Shown piece by piece: positions 42,435 to 51,949 of a DNA stretch of 64,000 bases. The position numbers and the translations under genes were made by a program. The notes below the pieces were generated by a model. The model worked only from the letters and a program-made list of their open reading frames with translations, did not search any database and was not told the origin of the DNA. The stretch's first letter is position 1, and each line of letters starts with the position of its first letter. Source of the DNA: Phenylobacterium sp. (GTDB taxonomy: Bacteria > Pseudomonadota > Alphaproteobacteria > Caulobacterales > Caulobacteraceae); assembly GCF_013822795.1 (NCBI RefSeq), contig NZ_PNLB01000013.1, forward strand, positions 1-64,000. The letters run 5' to 3'.

Positions 42435-45400
42435 ATGGCGAGCGACCAGACGCCGGAGACGCCGACCCCGAAAGGCTGGCTGGCCAAGCTTCGCGCCAGC
42501 AGGATGCCGGGGCTGATGGCGGCCGGGCTGGTGATCGCCGCGTTCGGCGGCGGGGTGCTGTCGGCCAAGGGCGTCGACTGGTTCGGCAAGCCCTCGCAGG
42601 AAACTCAGGTCGCACCGGGGACGCAGGGCTGGTCGCTGTTCGGCAAGCCGCGCGACGCCAAGGCGGCGCGGCGCGGCATCCCTAAGCCGGAAGGGTTCGC
42701 GGTCTGGCGCCACCGGATCGACACCTCGGCCAACCAGCCGGCCGCCTGCGTGGAGCTGACCCGGGCGCTGGACCCGGCCAAGTCCTATGCCGACTTCGTG
42801 CTGGTCTCGCCGGACCTCGGCGGGGCGCCGGCGGTGACGGTGAAGGGCTCGGAGCTGTGCATCGGCGGGACCGGCTTCGCCGACCGCCGGGTGACGTTGC
42901 TGAAGGGGCTGCCGGCCAAGAACGGCGAGACCCTGGCGGCCAACGCCGACGTCGATTTCACCTTCGGCGAGCGGCCGCCCTTCGTCGGCTTCGCCGGCGA
43001 GGGCGTGATCCTGCCGCGCGAGGATTCCGACGGGATCGGGATCGAGACGGTCAATGTCAGCCGGCTGTCCGTCGAGGTCTGGCGGGTCGTCGACCGCAAC
43101 CTGGTGCGCAAGTCGATCAGCGCTCCCGACCCCACCGCCGAGGGCGAGTGGCCCAGCGATTACGGCTCCGACAGTCCCGACGACGAGGGCCGGGTGGTCT
43201 GGAAGGGCGAACTACCGGTGACTACCCAGGGCGCCGGCGAGCGGGTGACGACGGTGTTCCCGCTGGGCGCGGTGCTGAAGGAGATGAAGCCCGGCGCCTA
43301 TGTGATCAAGGTGCGCGACGCCTCCGGCGGCCGCTCGATCAAGGGCGAAGGTTCCGACGACGACTATGATCCCAATCCGCCGGCCCAGGCGCGGCGCTGG
43401 GTGGTATTCACCGACATGGCGCTGTCGGCCTATGACGGGTCCGAAGCGCTGGACGTGGTGGTCCGCTCACTGAAGACCGCCAAGGTGATGCCGAACGTGC
43501 GCGTGACCTTGGTGGCGCGCAACGGCGAGGACTTGGCCGCGGCGCAGAGCGACGCCCAGGGGCGCGTGCGCTTCGACCGCCCGCTGCTGGACGGCGAAGG
43601 CGCGGCCGACGCCAAGATGGTCATGGCCTACGGCGCCCAGGGCGACCTGGCGGTGCTGGACCTCGACCGCGCGCCGGTGGACCTGTCCAAGCAGGGGATC
43701 GGCGGGCGCACCGAGGACAGCGGCGTCTCGGGCCGCACCGCCCAGACCGCCATCGACGGCTATCTCTATGCCGACCGCGGCATCTATCGGCCCGGCGAGA
43801 CGGTGCACCTGAACGCCCTGCTGCGCGACCGCGAGGCCAAGGCGGTGAAGGATCGCAAGGGCGCGGTCGTGGTCCGTCGCCCTTCCGGCGTCGAGTACAA
43901 GCGCTACGCCTTCGACAAGGCCCCGCTGGGCGCCGTGCCGGTGGACATCGCCCTGCCCAAGAGCGCGCCGCGCGGGCGCTGGACCGCCAAGCTGGAGATC
44001 GACGGGCTGGACAAGCCGGCCGGCGAGCTGTCGTTCCAGGTCGAGGACTTCGCGCCGCAGCGGCTGGCGGTGACCGCCGTCGGCCAGGAGGCCGTGCCGC
44101 TGAAGGCCGGCGAGACCCGCAACATCGACGTCACCGCGCGGTTCCTCTACGGCGCGGCCGGCGCGGGCCTGCAGACGCAAGGCGAGGCGCGGCTGCGCGT
44201 CGACCCCAACCCGTTCCCCGCCTTCGAAGGCTATCAGTGGGGCGACCAGCGCGAGCCGTTCGCCGAGAAGTTCCTGGAGATCGGCCAGACCGTCACCGAC
44301 GGCGCCGGCCGCGCGGTGCTGGCCTTGTCGTCGGAGGAAGCGGGCGACACGCCGCAGCCGCTGACCGCGGCCTTCACCGCCAGCGTCTTCGAGCCGGGCG
44401 GGCGCCCGGTGCGCGAGGGCCTGGACCTGAAGGTGCGGACCAAGGCCGTCTATCTGGGCGCCAAGATCGACCAGGGGGATTCGAACGGGTCGGGCGACCC
44501 GACCATGCTGATCGACCTGATCGCGGTGAACGCCGCCGGCCAGCGGATCGCCGCGCCGGGCACGACCTACACCCTGATCTCGGAGAACTGGGACTATGAC
44601 TGGTTCCAGCAGGACGGCCGCTGGCAGTGGCGGCGGACGAGCCGCGACGTGGTGGTGGCCAAGGCCAATGTGAACCTCGCCGCCGGCCAGCCGACCCGGA
44701 TCAGCCGCCGGCTGGGCTGGGGCGACTACCGGCTGGAGATGACCGGGCCGGGCGGCTCCAAGAGCGTCATCCGCTTCGCGTCGGGCTGGGGCGCGCCGGC
44801 CAAGGACGTCGAGGCCCCCGACTTCGTGCGGGTCAGCGCCGGGGCCAAGCCCTATGCGCAGGGAGACACCGTCGAGATCACCCTGAAGCCGCCCTATGCC
44901 GGCGAAGCGCAGATCGCCGTCGCCACCGACCGGCTGATCGACCTGAAGACCGTCACTGTCGGCAAGGACGGGGCGACGGTGCGGCTGAAAACCAGCGCCG
45001 CCTGGGGCGGCGGGGCCTATGTGCTGGTCAGCGTGGTGCAGCCGCGCGATCCGGTCGCCTCGCCCAAGCCGCGGCGGGCGCTGGGCCTGGTCTATGTGCC
45101 GCTGGACCCGAAGGACCGGAAGCTGAGCGTCGAGCTCAACACCCCGGCCAAGATCGACTCCAAGGCGCTGGTCGAGGTGCCGATCACCATCAAGGGGGCC
45201 GGGTTCGCCGGGCGAGCCAGGGTCACCCTGGCGGCGGTCGACGAGGGCATCCTGCAACTGACCAAGTTCCAGAGCCCCGATCCGGTGAAGTGGTACTTCG
45301 GCAAGCGGGCGCTGACGCTGGACTACCGCGACGACTACGGACGGCTGCTGGACCCAAACTTGGGGGCGCCGGCCAATGTCAGCTTCGGCGCCGACGGCAT

Positions 45401-47471
45401 CGGCGGCGAGGGTCTGTCAGTCACGCCGATCAAGACCGTGGCCCTGTGGTCGGGCGTGGTCGAGACGGGCCTGGATGGCAAGGCGGTGATCAAGCTGCCG
45501 GCCGCCCAGTTCAATGGCGAGCTGCGGCTGATGGCGGTGGCCTGGACCGACACCGCGGTCGGCTCGGCCAGCAAGCCGCTGACCGTGCGCGAGGCGGTGG
45601 TCGCCGACCTCGCCCTGCCCCGGTTCCTGGCGCCGGGCGACAAGGCGTTCGCGACGCTGGAGCTGCATAACATCGAGGGCAAGGTCGGGTCGTACATCGC
45701 CGAACTGACCAGCGGCGGCGGGGTGCTGGCGCCGTTCAAGAAGGCGTTCCAGCTGGCGCTCGGCCAACGCGTGGCCGAGAAGATCCCGTTCAGCGCGCCG
45801 GGCCGGGCCGGGATCGGCCAGGTCGGCTTCAAGGTCTCCGGCCCTGGCTTCTCGACCGCCAAGGACTATCCGATCCAGACGCGGCTGGGCTGGAGCCCGA
45901 TCACCCGGACGACCTACGAGCTGCAGCAGCCGGGGGCGGCGTTCACGCCGGCTTCCAGCCTGCTCGCGGGCCTCGCGGCCGGCGACCTCACCCTGCACGT
46001 CAGCTACTCGCCGTTCCGCGGCTTCGACCCGGCTCCGATCGCCAATGCTCTGTCGCGCTATCCCTATGGCTGCACCGAGCAGACCGTGTCGGGCGCCTAT
46101 CCGCTGATCTATGCGGCGGAGGTCGCCAGCGATCCGAAGCTGAAGCGCTCGTCGGTCGCCCTGGCCGGCGCGGTCGGGCGGCTGCTCGACCGTCAGACCC
46201 TGGACGGGGCCTTCGGGCTCTGGCGGGTCGGCGACGGCGAGGCCGATCCCTGGCTGGGCGCCTATGTCACCGACTTCCTGCTTGAAGCGCAGAAGGCCGG
46301 AACGCCGGTGCCGCAGGAGGCGATCGACCGGGCGCTGAGCGCCATGCGCCAGGTCTCGCGGCCCGAGGGCTGGGCCTCGGTCTCCTACCGGATGGAGTAT
46401 CCGGACTGGTGGGCCGGCGGGTCGGACGCCTCGAAGAAGGCGACCGAGCGGATGCGCAGCCGCGCCTCGGCCTATGCGCTCTATGTGCTGGCCAAGGGCG
46501 GGCGCGGCGACCTGGCGCGCCTGCGCTGGTGGCACGACGTGCAGATGAAGAGCGAGGCCTCGCCGCTGGCCAAGGCGCAAGTCGGCGCCGGACTGGCGAT
46601 GATGGGCGACAAGGCCCGGGCGCGCTCGTCCTTCCGCCAGGCGATCGCCGCGCTCGGCTATCGTGACGAGGCCGACTGGTACCAGAGCCCGCTGCGCGAC
46701 ATCGCCGCCGTGACGGCGCTGGCCTACGAGGCCGGCGAGACCGACCTGGCGCGCGGGCTGCAGAAGCGGCTGGAGAACGCGGTCAAGGATCCGGACAGCC
46801 TCAACACCCAGGAACAGGCGCGGCTGCTGCAGGCGGCGCACTGGATGCTGAAGGCGGTCGGGGCGATCCGCATCGACGCCCAGGGCGTCCAGCCGCTGAC
46901 CGCGGTCGGCGGCGCCCCGCGCTGGGCGGTCGGCAAGCTGGCCGATGCCCGCTTCGTCAACGCCGGCAAGGGCGCCCTGTGGCGCACGGTGACGGTGACC
47001 GGCACGCCGGTCGCCCCGCCGCCCGCCGAGGACAACGGCATCACCCTCTCCAAGCGGTTGGTCGGGTTCACCGGCGGATCGGTCGATCCCTCGGCGCTGA
47101 CCCAGGGCGAGCGGGTGATCGTGGTGGTGTCGGGCCGCTCCGGCCAGAGCCGCTCGATGTCGCTGGTGGTCGATGATCCGCTGCCGGCCGGCTTCGAGAT
47201 CGAGACCGTGCTGGGGCCGGACGACGCCCAGAGCGGGCCGTTCAAGTTCCTCGGCGAGCTCTCCAGCGCCGACGTCCAGGAGGCCCGCGACGACCGCTAT
47301 GTCGCGGCCATGGACCTGGCCGGCAAGGGCGGCTTCACCTTCGCCTATGTGGCGCGGGCGGTGACGCCGGGCGACTTCCTGCTGCCGGGGGCGCAGGCCA
47401 AGGACATGTACCGTCCAAGCCTGAACGCGCGCACCGGCGCCAGCCGCACGGTGATCGCGCCCGGGCCATGA
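42435..47471 (+). CDS. Alpha-2-macroglobulin family protein, membrane anchored
   Basis: Periplasmic protease trap of 1678 residues. A hydrophobic stretch MPGLMAAGLVIAAFGGGVL (about 24-42) is a signal anchor. MG domains follow, with the bacterial-type thioester YGCTEQ where C1213 and Q1216 should form the reactive bond. The thioester traps attacking proteases when the bait region is cut. The gene is directly followed by pbpC, an arrangement conserved in many bacteria, where the two proteins are thought to link defence against proteases to cell-wall repair. ATGA overlap with pbpC at 47468. Confidence 0.92.
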   Translation: MASDQTPETPTPKGWLAKLRASRMPGLMAAGLVIAAFGGGVLSAKGVDWFGKPSQETQVAPGTQGWSLFGKPRDAKAARRGIPKPEGFAVWRHRIDTSANQPAACVELTRALDPAKSYADFVLVSPDLGGAPAVTVKGSELCIGGTGFADRRVTLLKGLPAKNGETLAANADVDFTFGERPPFVGFAGEGVILPREDSDGIGIETVNVSRLSVEVWRVVDRNLVRKSISAPDPTAEGEWPSDYGSDSPDDEGRVVWKGELPVTTQGAGERVTTVFPLGAVLKEMKPGAYVIKVRDASGGRSIKGEGSDDDYDPNPPAQARRWVVFTDMALSAYDGSEALDVVVRSLKTAKVMPNVRVTLVARNGEDLAAAQSDAQGRVRFDRPLLDGEGAADAKMVMAYGAQGDLAVLDLDRAPVDLSKQGIGGRTEDSGVSGRTAQTAIDGYLYADRGIYRPGETVHLNALLRDREAKAVKDRKGAVVVRRPSGVEYKRYAFDKAPLGAVPVDIALPKSAPRGRWTAKLEIDGLDKPAGELSFQVEDFAPQRLAVTAVGQEAVPLKAGETRNIDVTARFLYGAAGAGLQTQGEARLRVDPNPFPAFEGYQWGDQREPFAEKFLEIGQTVTDGAGRAVLALSSEEAGDTPQPLTAAFTASVFEPGGRPVREGLDLKVRTKAVYLGAKIDQGDSNGSGDPTMLIDLIAVNAAGQRIAAPGTTYTLISENWDYDWFQQDGRWQWRRTSRDVVVAKANVNLAAGQPTRISRRLGWGDYRLEMTGPGGSKSVIRFASGWGAPAKDVEAPDFVRVSAGAKPYAQGDTVEITLKPPYAGEAQIAVATDRLIDLKTVTVGKDGATVRLKTSAAWGGGAYVLVSVVQPRDPVASPKPRRALGLVYVPLDPKDRKLSVELNTPAKIDSKALVEVPITIKGAGFAGRARVTLAAVDEGILQLTKFQSPDPVKWYFGKRALTLDYRDDYGRLLDPNLGAPANVSFGADGIGGEGLSVTPIKTVALWSGVVETGLDGKAVIKLPAAQFNGELRLMAVAWTDTAVGSASKPLTVREAVVADLALPRFLAPGDKAFATLELHNIEGKVGSYIAELTSGGGVLAPFKKAFQLALGQRVAEKIPFSAPGRAGIGQVGFKVSGPGFSTAKDYPIQTRLGWSPITRTTYELQQPGAAFTPASSLLAGLAAGDLTLHVSYSPFRGFDPAPIANALSRYPYGCTEQTVSGAYPLIYAAEVASDPKLKRSSVALAGAVGRLLDRQTLDGAFGLWRVGDGEADPWLGAYVTDFLLEAQKAGTPVPQEAIDRALSAMRQVSRPEGWASVSYRMEYPDWWAGGSDASKKATERMRSRASAYALYVLAKGGRGDLARLRWWHDVQMKSEASPLAKAQVGAGLAMMGDKARARSSFRQAIAALGYRDEADWYQSPLRDIAAVTALAYEAGETDLARGLQKRLENAVKDPDSLNTQEQARLLQAAHWMLKAVGAIRIDAQGVQPLTAVGGAPRWAVGKLADARFVNAGKGALWRTVTVTGTPVAPPPAEDNGITLSKRLVGFTGGSVDPSALTQGERVIVVVSGRSGQSRSMSLVVDDPLPAGFEIETVLGPDDAQSGPFKFLGELSSADVQEARDDRYVAAMDLAGKGGFTFAYVARAVTPGDFLLPGAQAKDMYRPSLNARTGASRTVIAPGP

Positions 47472-47485
47472 GTACGGACTCCAGT

Positions 47486-47610
47486 TCCTCCCCTCTTGGG
47501 GGAGGTGGATCGATGCGCAGCATCGAGACGGAGGGGGACCGCACTCCGGAGTCAAAGTCCCCCTCAGTCGGCCATGCGGCCGACAGGTCCCCCAGTGGGG
47601 GAGCAACTAA
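47486..47610. repeat. Palindromic intergenic repeat, copy R4, in the pbpC 5' region
   Basis: About 125 bases beginning TCCTCCCCTCTTGGGGGAGG, containing GCGCAGCATCGAGACGGAGG, GGAGTCAAAGTCCCCCTC and GTCGGCCATGCGGCCGAC, and ending CCCCCAGTGGGGGAGCAACT. It is highly similar to the copy at 49654-49783 on the other side of pbpC. It is open in the pbpC frame from ATG 47468 to the GTG at 47615. Confidence 0.85.
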
Positions 47611-47614
47611 GAGC

Positions 47615-49642
47615 GTGCGTCGCCTCACCCTCGGCCTCATTGCGCTGCTCGGCGTGGAGGTCGCGGTGTTCGCGGCCGACGCCGCGCTGCCGCCGGACAT
47701 GGGGCGGGCCGAGCGGTCTTCGCCGGTGGCGCTGGATCGGCGCGGGGCGTGGCTGCGGGCGCTGCCGGTCGAGGACGGGCGCTGGCGGATCCGGGCCGAC
47801 CTGACGCGCACCGACGACAGCTTCCAGAAGCGGCTGGTGCAGATCGAGGACGCGCGGTTCTGGATCCATCCCGGCGTCGATCCGCTGGCGGTGGCGCGGG
47901 CGGCGGGGTCGGCGATCGCCAGTGGGCGAGTCAGCTCGGGCGCCTCGACGCTGAGCATGCAGACCGCGCGGCTGCTGGAGCCGCGGCCGCGGACCATTTC
48001 CGCCAAGCTGATCGAAATGGTCCGGGCCGTGCAGATCGAAGCGCGGCTCTCCAAGCGCGAGATCCTGGCGCTGTATCTGACGCTGGCCCCCTATGGCGGC
48101 AATCTGGAGGGAGTGCGGGCCGCCAGCCTGTCGTACTTCGGCCACGAGCCGGAGACCCTGACCGCCGGCGAGCAGGCGTTGCTGATCGCGCTGCCGCAGT
48201 CTCCAGAGGCGCGGCGGCCCGACAAGCGCCCCGAGGCGGCGCGTGCGGCGCGGCGGGCGGTGCTGGACAAGATGATCCGCGCCGGAGCGCTGAGCGAGGT
48301 CGCCGCGGCCGAGGCCGAGCAAGAACCCCTGCCCGGCCGCGCGCCGTTCCCGGCCCTGGCCTGGCACGTCGCTGGCGAGCTGGCGCGGGCGGCGCCGGTG
48401 GACCAGGCTTCGGTGCTGACCACGCTGGACGCCGGCCTGCAGGCGCGGCTGGAGCCGCTGGCCGCCCGGATGGCGCAGAGCCAAGGCCCCGAAGCGACGA
48501 CGGCGATCCTGGTGGTGGAGCTGAAGGGCCGGGCGGTGCGCGCGGCGGTCGGTTCGGGCGGGCTGGCGCGACCCGGCGGCTGGATCGACATGACCCGGGC
48601 GGTGCGCTCGCCGGGCTCGGCGCTGAAGCCGTTCATCTACGGCTTTGCGTTCGACGACGGACTGGCGGCGCCCGACACCCAGATCGACGACGCCGCGCGG
48701 CGGTTCGGCGACTACCAGCCCGAGAACTTCGACCGCATCTTCCGCGGCAAGGTCACGGCGCGCGAGGCGCTGACCTATTCGCTGAACGTGCCGGCGGTGG
48801 AGCTGTTGGACAAGGTCGGGCCGGCGGCGTTCGAGGCGCGGATCGACGGGGCCGGGGTGAACCTGGTGCGGCCCAAGGCGCAGACGCGCGAGGCGGGGTT
48901 GGCGATGGCGCTGGGCGGGGTCGGGATCACCCTGCGCGACCTGGCGGTGCTGTACGCGGCGCTGGGCGACGGCGGCGTGGCCAAGCCGCTGGCCTGGACG
49001 CAGGACGAGGCGGCGCGGCGCGAGCGCCAGGGCGGCCGGCGGCTGATGCGGCAGGAGGCGGCCGAGCAGGTGCTGGCCATCCTGCGCGAGACCCCGCCCC
49101 CGGCCGGGGCGACGGCGACGGCGCTGACCAGGGGGCGGCCGGTGATGGCGTTCAAGACCGGCACCTCCTACGGGTTCCGGGACGCGGTGGCGGCGGGGCT
49201 GGTCGGGCGCTACGTGATCGTCGTCTGGACTGGCCGGGCCGACGGCGGCGCGCGCGGCGGCCTGACTGGGCGCGACGCGGCGTTGCCGCTGCTGTTCGAC
49301 GTCGCCGACCTGATCGACGCCCCGGCCAGCGCCCCGCGGCCGATCGCGCCGCGCGGCGCGCCGAGCGCGCTGCAGCGCCTAGAGACCCGCGAGCAGGGCC
49401 CGCGGCTGATCTTCCCGCCCGACGGCTCGACCGTGCAGGTCGAAGCGTTCGGGCCGGCCTCGCGCGGCCTGGTGCTGGCGGCCGGCGGCGAGGGCCTCTC
49501 CTGGTACGTCGCCGGCGAGCCGCTGGCCGCCGATCCTGTCAGTGGACGGACGATCTGGCGCCCGAAGGGCCCGGGCTTCTACCGGCTGACGGTCGTCGAC
49601 GACCAAGGCCGCAAGGCCGGCGCCCGGGTGCGGGTGAAGTAG
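47615..49642 (+). CDS. pbpC: Penicillin-binding protein 1C (bifunctional glycosyltransferase/transpeptidase)
   Basis: Class A PBP. Transglycosylase: E78 in IEDARFWIHPGVD and GASTLSMQTARL. Transpeptidase: SxxK serine 335 in SPGSALKPF, SLN in TYSLNVPAV, KTG at 514 (FKTGTSYG). A C-terminal BiPBP domain follows. I place the start at GTG 47615 (675 residues), just before the membrane anchor LTLGLIALLGVEVAVF, because the 49 codons upstream lie mostly in a repeat. ATG 47468 is in frame and overlaps the alpha-2-macroglobulin stop, so the 724-residue form is possible. The pair is one operon. Confidence 0.9.
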   Translation: MRRLTLGLIALLGVEVAVFAADAALPPDMGRAERSSPVALDRRGAWLRALPVEDGRWRIRADLTRTDDSFQKRLVQIEDARFWIHPGVDPLAVARAAGSAIASGRVSSGASTLSMQTARLLEPRPRTISAKLIEMVRAVQIEARLSKREILALYLTLAPYGGNLEGVRAASLSYFGHEPETLTAGEQALLIALPQSPEARRPDKRPEAARAARRAVLDKMIRAGALSEVAAAEAEQEPLPGRAPFPALAWHVAGELARAAPVDQASVLTTLDAGLQARLEPLAARMAQSQGPEATTAILVVELKGRAVRAAVGSGGLARPGGWIDMTRAVRSPGSALKPFIYGFAFDDGLAAPDTQIDDAARRFGDYQPENFDRIFRGKVTAREALTYSLNVPAVELLDKVGPAAFEARIDGAGVNLVRPKAQTREAGLAMALGGVGITLRDLAVLYAALGDGGVAKPLAWTQDEAARRERQGGRRLMRQEAAEQVLAILRETPPPAGATATALTRGRPVMAFKTGTSYGFRDAVAAGLVGRYVIVVWTGRADGGARGGLTGRDAALPLLFDVADLIDAPASAPRPIAPRGAPSALQRLETREQGPRLIFPPDGSTVQVEAFGPASRGLVLAAGGEGLSWYVAGEPLAADPVSGRTIWRPKGPGFYRLTVVDDQGRKAGARVRVK

Positions 49643-49653
49643 CTGCATCTGAT

Positions 49654-49783
49654 CCTCCCCTCTTGGGGGAGGTGGATCGGCGCGGAGCGCCGAGACGGAG
49701 GGGGACTGCTCTCAAAGCAGAAGCGTCGAAGTCCCCCTCAGTCAGCCATGCGGCTGACAGCTCCCCCAGAGGGGGAGCAACTA
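49654..49783. repeat. Palindromic intergenic repeat, copy R5, after pbpC
   Basis: About 130 bases with the same order as R4: TCCTCCCCTCTTGGGGGAGG, a GGCGCGGAGCGCCGAGACGG hairpin, GTCCCCCTCAGTCAGCCATG, then CTCCCCCAGAGGGGGAGCAA. It lies between convergent genes. Confidence 0.85.
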
Positions 49784-49793
49784 GGCTCGGTCC

Positions 49794-50417
49794 CTACTGT
49801 CCCTCGTCGCGGGCCTTGTCGAGGTCGACGGGGCCGCTGATGGTGCAGTTCTGGTCGGTGACCAGGCCGTTGGCGATCGAATAGACCCAGCCGTGGACGC
49901 TGAGGCTCTGGCCGCGGGCCCAGGCGTCCTGGACGAAGACGTCCGAGGCGACGTTGCGGACCTGGCGCATGACGTTGAGTTCGATCAGGCGGTCGATGCG
50001 CTCGTGGTCGTGCAGGACTTCCAGCTCGTCGCGGTGCTCGGCGTAGACCTCGCGGATCGGGTGCAGCCAGTGGTCGACCAGGCCGCGGCGCTTGCCGTCG
50101 ACGGCGGCGGCGACGCCGCCGCAGCCGTAGTGGCCAACGACCATGATGTGCTTCACCTTCAGCACGTCGACGGCGAACTGCAGCACCGACAGGTAGTTGG
50201 CGTCCTGCGGCGGGGCGAGATTGGCGACGTTGCGGTGCACGAACAGCTCGCCCGGATCGAGATTGACAATCTCATTGGCCGGGACGCGGCTGTCGGAACA
50301 GCCGATCCAGAGATATTCGGGGCTCTGCTGGGCGACCAGGCGTTCGAAGAAGCCGGGGTCGACGGAGAGCTTTCCAGCCGCCCAGCGGCGGTTGTTTTCC
50401 TTCAGGTCCTCAAGCAT
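49794..50417 (-). CDS. Beta-class carbonic anhydrase
   Basis: Interconverts CO2 and bicarbonate in the cytoplasm, supplying bicarbonate to carboxylases. The 207-residue protein has zinc ligands C40 (in GCSDSR), H96 and C99 (in HYGCGG), with D42 and R44 of the catalytic dyad. ATG 50417 lies inside the end of the isomerase gene, so this is the third gene of a tightly overlapping operon (hydrolase, isomerase, anhydrase). The link to aromatic degradation is unusual but may simply reflect cotranscription. Confidence 0.93.
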   Translation of the reverse strand: MLEDLKENNRRWAAGKLSVDPGFFERLVAQQSPEYLWIGCSDSRVPANEIVNLDPGELFVHRNVANLAPPQDANYLSVLQFAVDVLKVKHIMVVGHYGCGGVAAAVDGKRRGLVDHWLHPIREVYAEHRDELEVLHDHERIDRLIELNVMRQVRNVASDVFVQDAWARGQSLSVHGWVYSIANGLVTDQNCTISGPVDLDKARDEGQ

Positions 50418-51054
50418 GCACGGCGTCCGGTTGGCGATCAGGATGGGCGGCGGCGAAGGCCGGGTGCGCGCCCGCATGGGCGGCGGCGGCGGCGATCGCG
50501 GGGAACGGGGAAAGGTCGACCTCGTAGCGCTGGGCCGAATAGACCTGGGGCACGAGGCAGCAGTCGGCCAGGGTCGGCGTGTCGCCGAAGGCGAAGCCCT
50601 GGCCGTGGCGCGCGACCATCGGCTCCAGCGCCGAGAAGCCGTCGACGATCCATCGCTGGCTCCATTCGAGGCGGCCGGCCTCGTCGACGCCGAACTGCTC
50701 AAGCGCCTTCTGGATGCGCATGTTGTTCAGCGGGTGGATGTCGCAGGCGACGATGGCGGCCATGGCCCGCACGGTGGCGCGGTCAAAGGCGTCCGTCGGC
50801 AGCAGGGCCGGCGCAGGATGGGTCTCCTCCAGCCATTCGAGGATGGCCAGGGACTGGACGAGCACGTGGCCCTCGGTCTCCAGCGCCGGGGTCAGGTGCT
50901 GACGGTTGCGCTTGGTGACGTAGTCGTCGGCGTGCTGCTCGCCCTTCAGCAGGTTCACCCCGACATAGCCGTAGTCGAGGCCCTTTATGTTGAGGCCGAT
51001 GCGGACGCGGTAGGGCGCGGTGGCGCGCCAGTAGGAATGCAGGGTGAGGCTCAT
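50410..51054 (-). CDS. maiA: Maleylacetoacetate (maleylpyruvate) isomerase, zeta-class GST
   Basis: Glutathione-dependent cis-trans isomerase of 214 residues in tyrosine/homogentisate or gentisate breakdown. The N-terminal thioredoxin-fold has HSYWRATAPYRVRIGLNIKG, the zeta-class active-site stretch, and VQSLAILEWLEE for the glutathione gamma-glutamyl contact. The C-terminal helical domain has ACDIHPLNNMRIQKAL and the N-capping TLADCCLVPQ. Its ATG overlaps the stop of the upstream hydrolase gene (ATGA), so the reactions are probably sequential. Confidence 0.9.
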   Translation of the reverse strand: MSLTLHSYWRATAPYRVRIGLNIKGLDYGYVGVNLLKGEQHADDYVTKRNRQHLTPALETEGHVLVQSLAILEWLEETHPAPALLPTDAFDRATVRAMAAIVACDIHPLNNMRIQKALEQFGVDEAGRLEWSQRWIVDGFSALEPMVARHGQGFAFGDTPTLADCCLVPQVYSAQRYEVDLSPFPAIAAAAAHAGAHPAFAAAHPDRQPDAVHA

Positions 51055-51734
51055 GCAGACACCGTGAACTTGAGTTGGCCGACGCCCTCGACCTCGCCCT
51101 CGACGAGGTCGCCGGGGACGATGGGGCCGACGCCCTCGGGGGTGCCGGTGAAGATCAGATCGCCGGGGGCCAGCGTCCAGAGCTTGGAGGCTTCGGCGAT
51201 CACCTCGGCGAGGTTCCAGATCATGTCGGCGACCTGGCCTTCCTGGCGGACCTCGCCGTTGACGGAGAGCGCGATGCGGCCCTGCGGCGGGGCGGCGTCC
51301 CACTTGCGGATCGCCGAGATCGGGGCCGAGGCGTCGAAGCCCTTGGCGGCGTCCCACGGATGGCCCTTGGCCTTGGCGACGTTCTGCAGGTCGCGGCGGG
51401 TCAGGTCGACGCCGACCGCATAGCCGTAGACGAGGCCGAGCGCCTGCTCGACCGGTACGTCGGCGCCGCCGCCCTTCAGCGCGACGACCAGCTCGATCTC
51501 GTGATGCAGGTCGTTGGTGCGCGGCGGGTAGCGGACCTCGCCGCCCGGCGGGACGATCGCGTCGGCGGGCTTGGCGAAGAAGAACGGGGGATCGCGGTCG
51601 TCGCCGCCCATCTCGCGCCGGTGGGCGGCGTAGTTGCGGCCCACGCAAAGGATGCGGCGGACCGGGAAAACCGCCGCCTCGCCCTCCACGGGCACGGAGG
51701 CGGGAGCATGAGGCGGCAGGACATAGGATGTCAT
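51051..51734 (-). CDS. Fumarylacetoacetate hydrolase family protein (fumarylpyruvate-hydrolase-like)
   Basis: C-C bond hydrolase of 227 residues. Metal ligands are E79 and E81 in HHEIELVVAL and D110 in VGVDLTRRDLQ; GRNYAAH is the start of the fold. The short single-domain form is typical of fumarylpyruvate or acylpyruvate hydrolases and of YcgM-like oxaloacetate tautomerases. Paired with the downstream isomerase it probably completes a gentisate- or homogentisate-type pathway to fumarate. It is the first gene of the operon. Confidence 0.88.
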   Translation of the reverse strand: MTSYVLPPHAPASVPVEGEAAVFPVRRILCVGRNYAAHRREMGGDDRDPPFFFAKPADAIVPPGGEVRYPPRTNDLHHEIELVVALKGGGADVPVEQALGLVYGYAVGVDLTRRDLQNVAKAKGHPWDAAKGFDASAPISAIRKWDAAPPQGRIALSVNGEVRQEGQVADMIWNLAEVIAEASKLWTLAPGDLIFTGTPEGVGPIVPGDLVEGEVEGVGQLKFTVSA

Positions 51735-51826
51735 GGCGCCGCCTTACGCCTGGGAAGGGGTGATGTGAACCCTGCCGTAATGGGAGGACGGGAGGTTTTT
51801 TGCGGGATGCGCCGGTTGCGGCCCAA

Positions 51827-51942
51827 TTGCTCCCCCGCTGGGGGAGCTGTCAGCCGGATGGCTGACTGAGGGGGCTTGCTGAGTCAGCAGTCCCCCTCCG
51901 TCGCGCTTCGCGCGCCACGCCCCCAATGGGGTGAGGAACTAG
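51827..51942. repeat. Palindromic intergenic repeat, copy R6 (long form)
   Basis: Close match to R1 (4371-4490): TTGCTCCCCC...GGGGGAGCTGTCAGCC, ATGGCTGACTGAGGGGGCTT, GCTGAGTCAGCAGTCCCCCT, and a GCGCTTCGCGCG hairpin. The last block is degraded (CGCCCCCAATGGGGTGAGGA). Confidence 0.85.
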
Positions 51943-51949
51943 GCTGACG

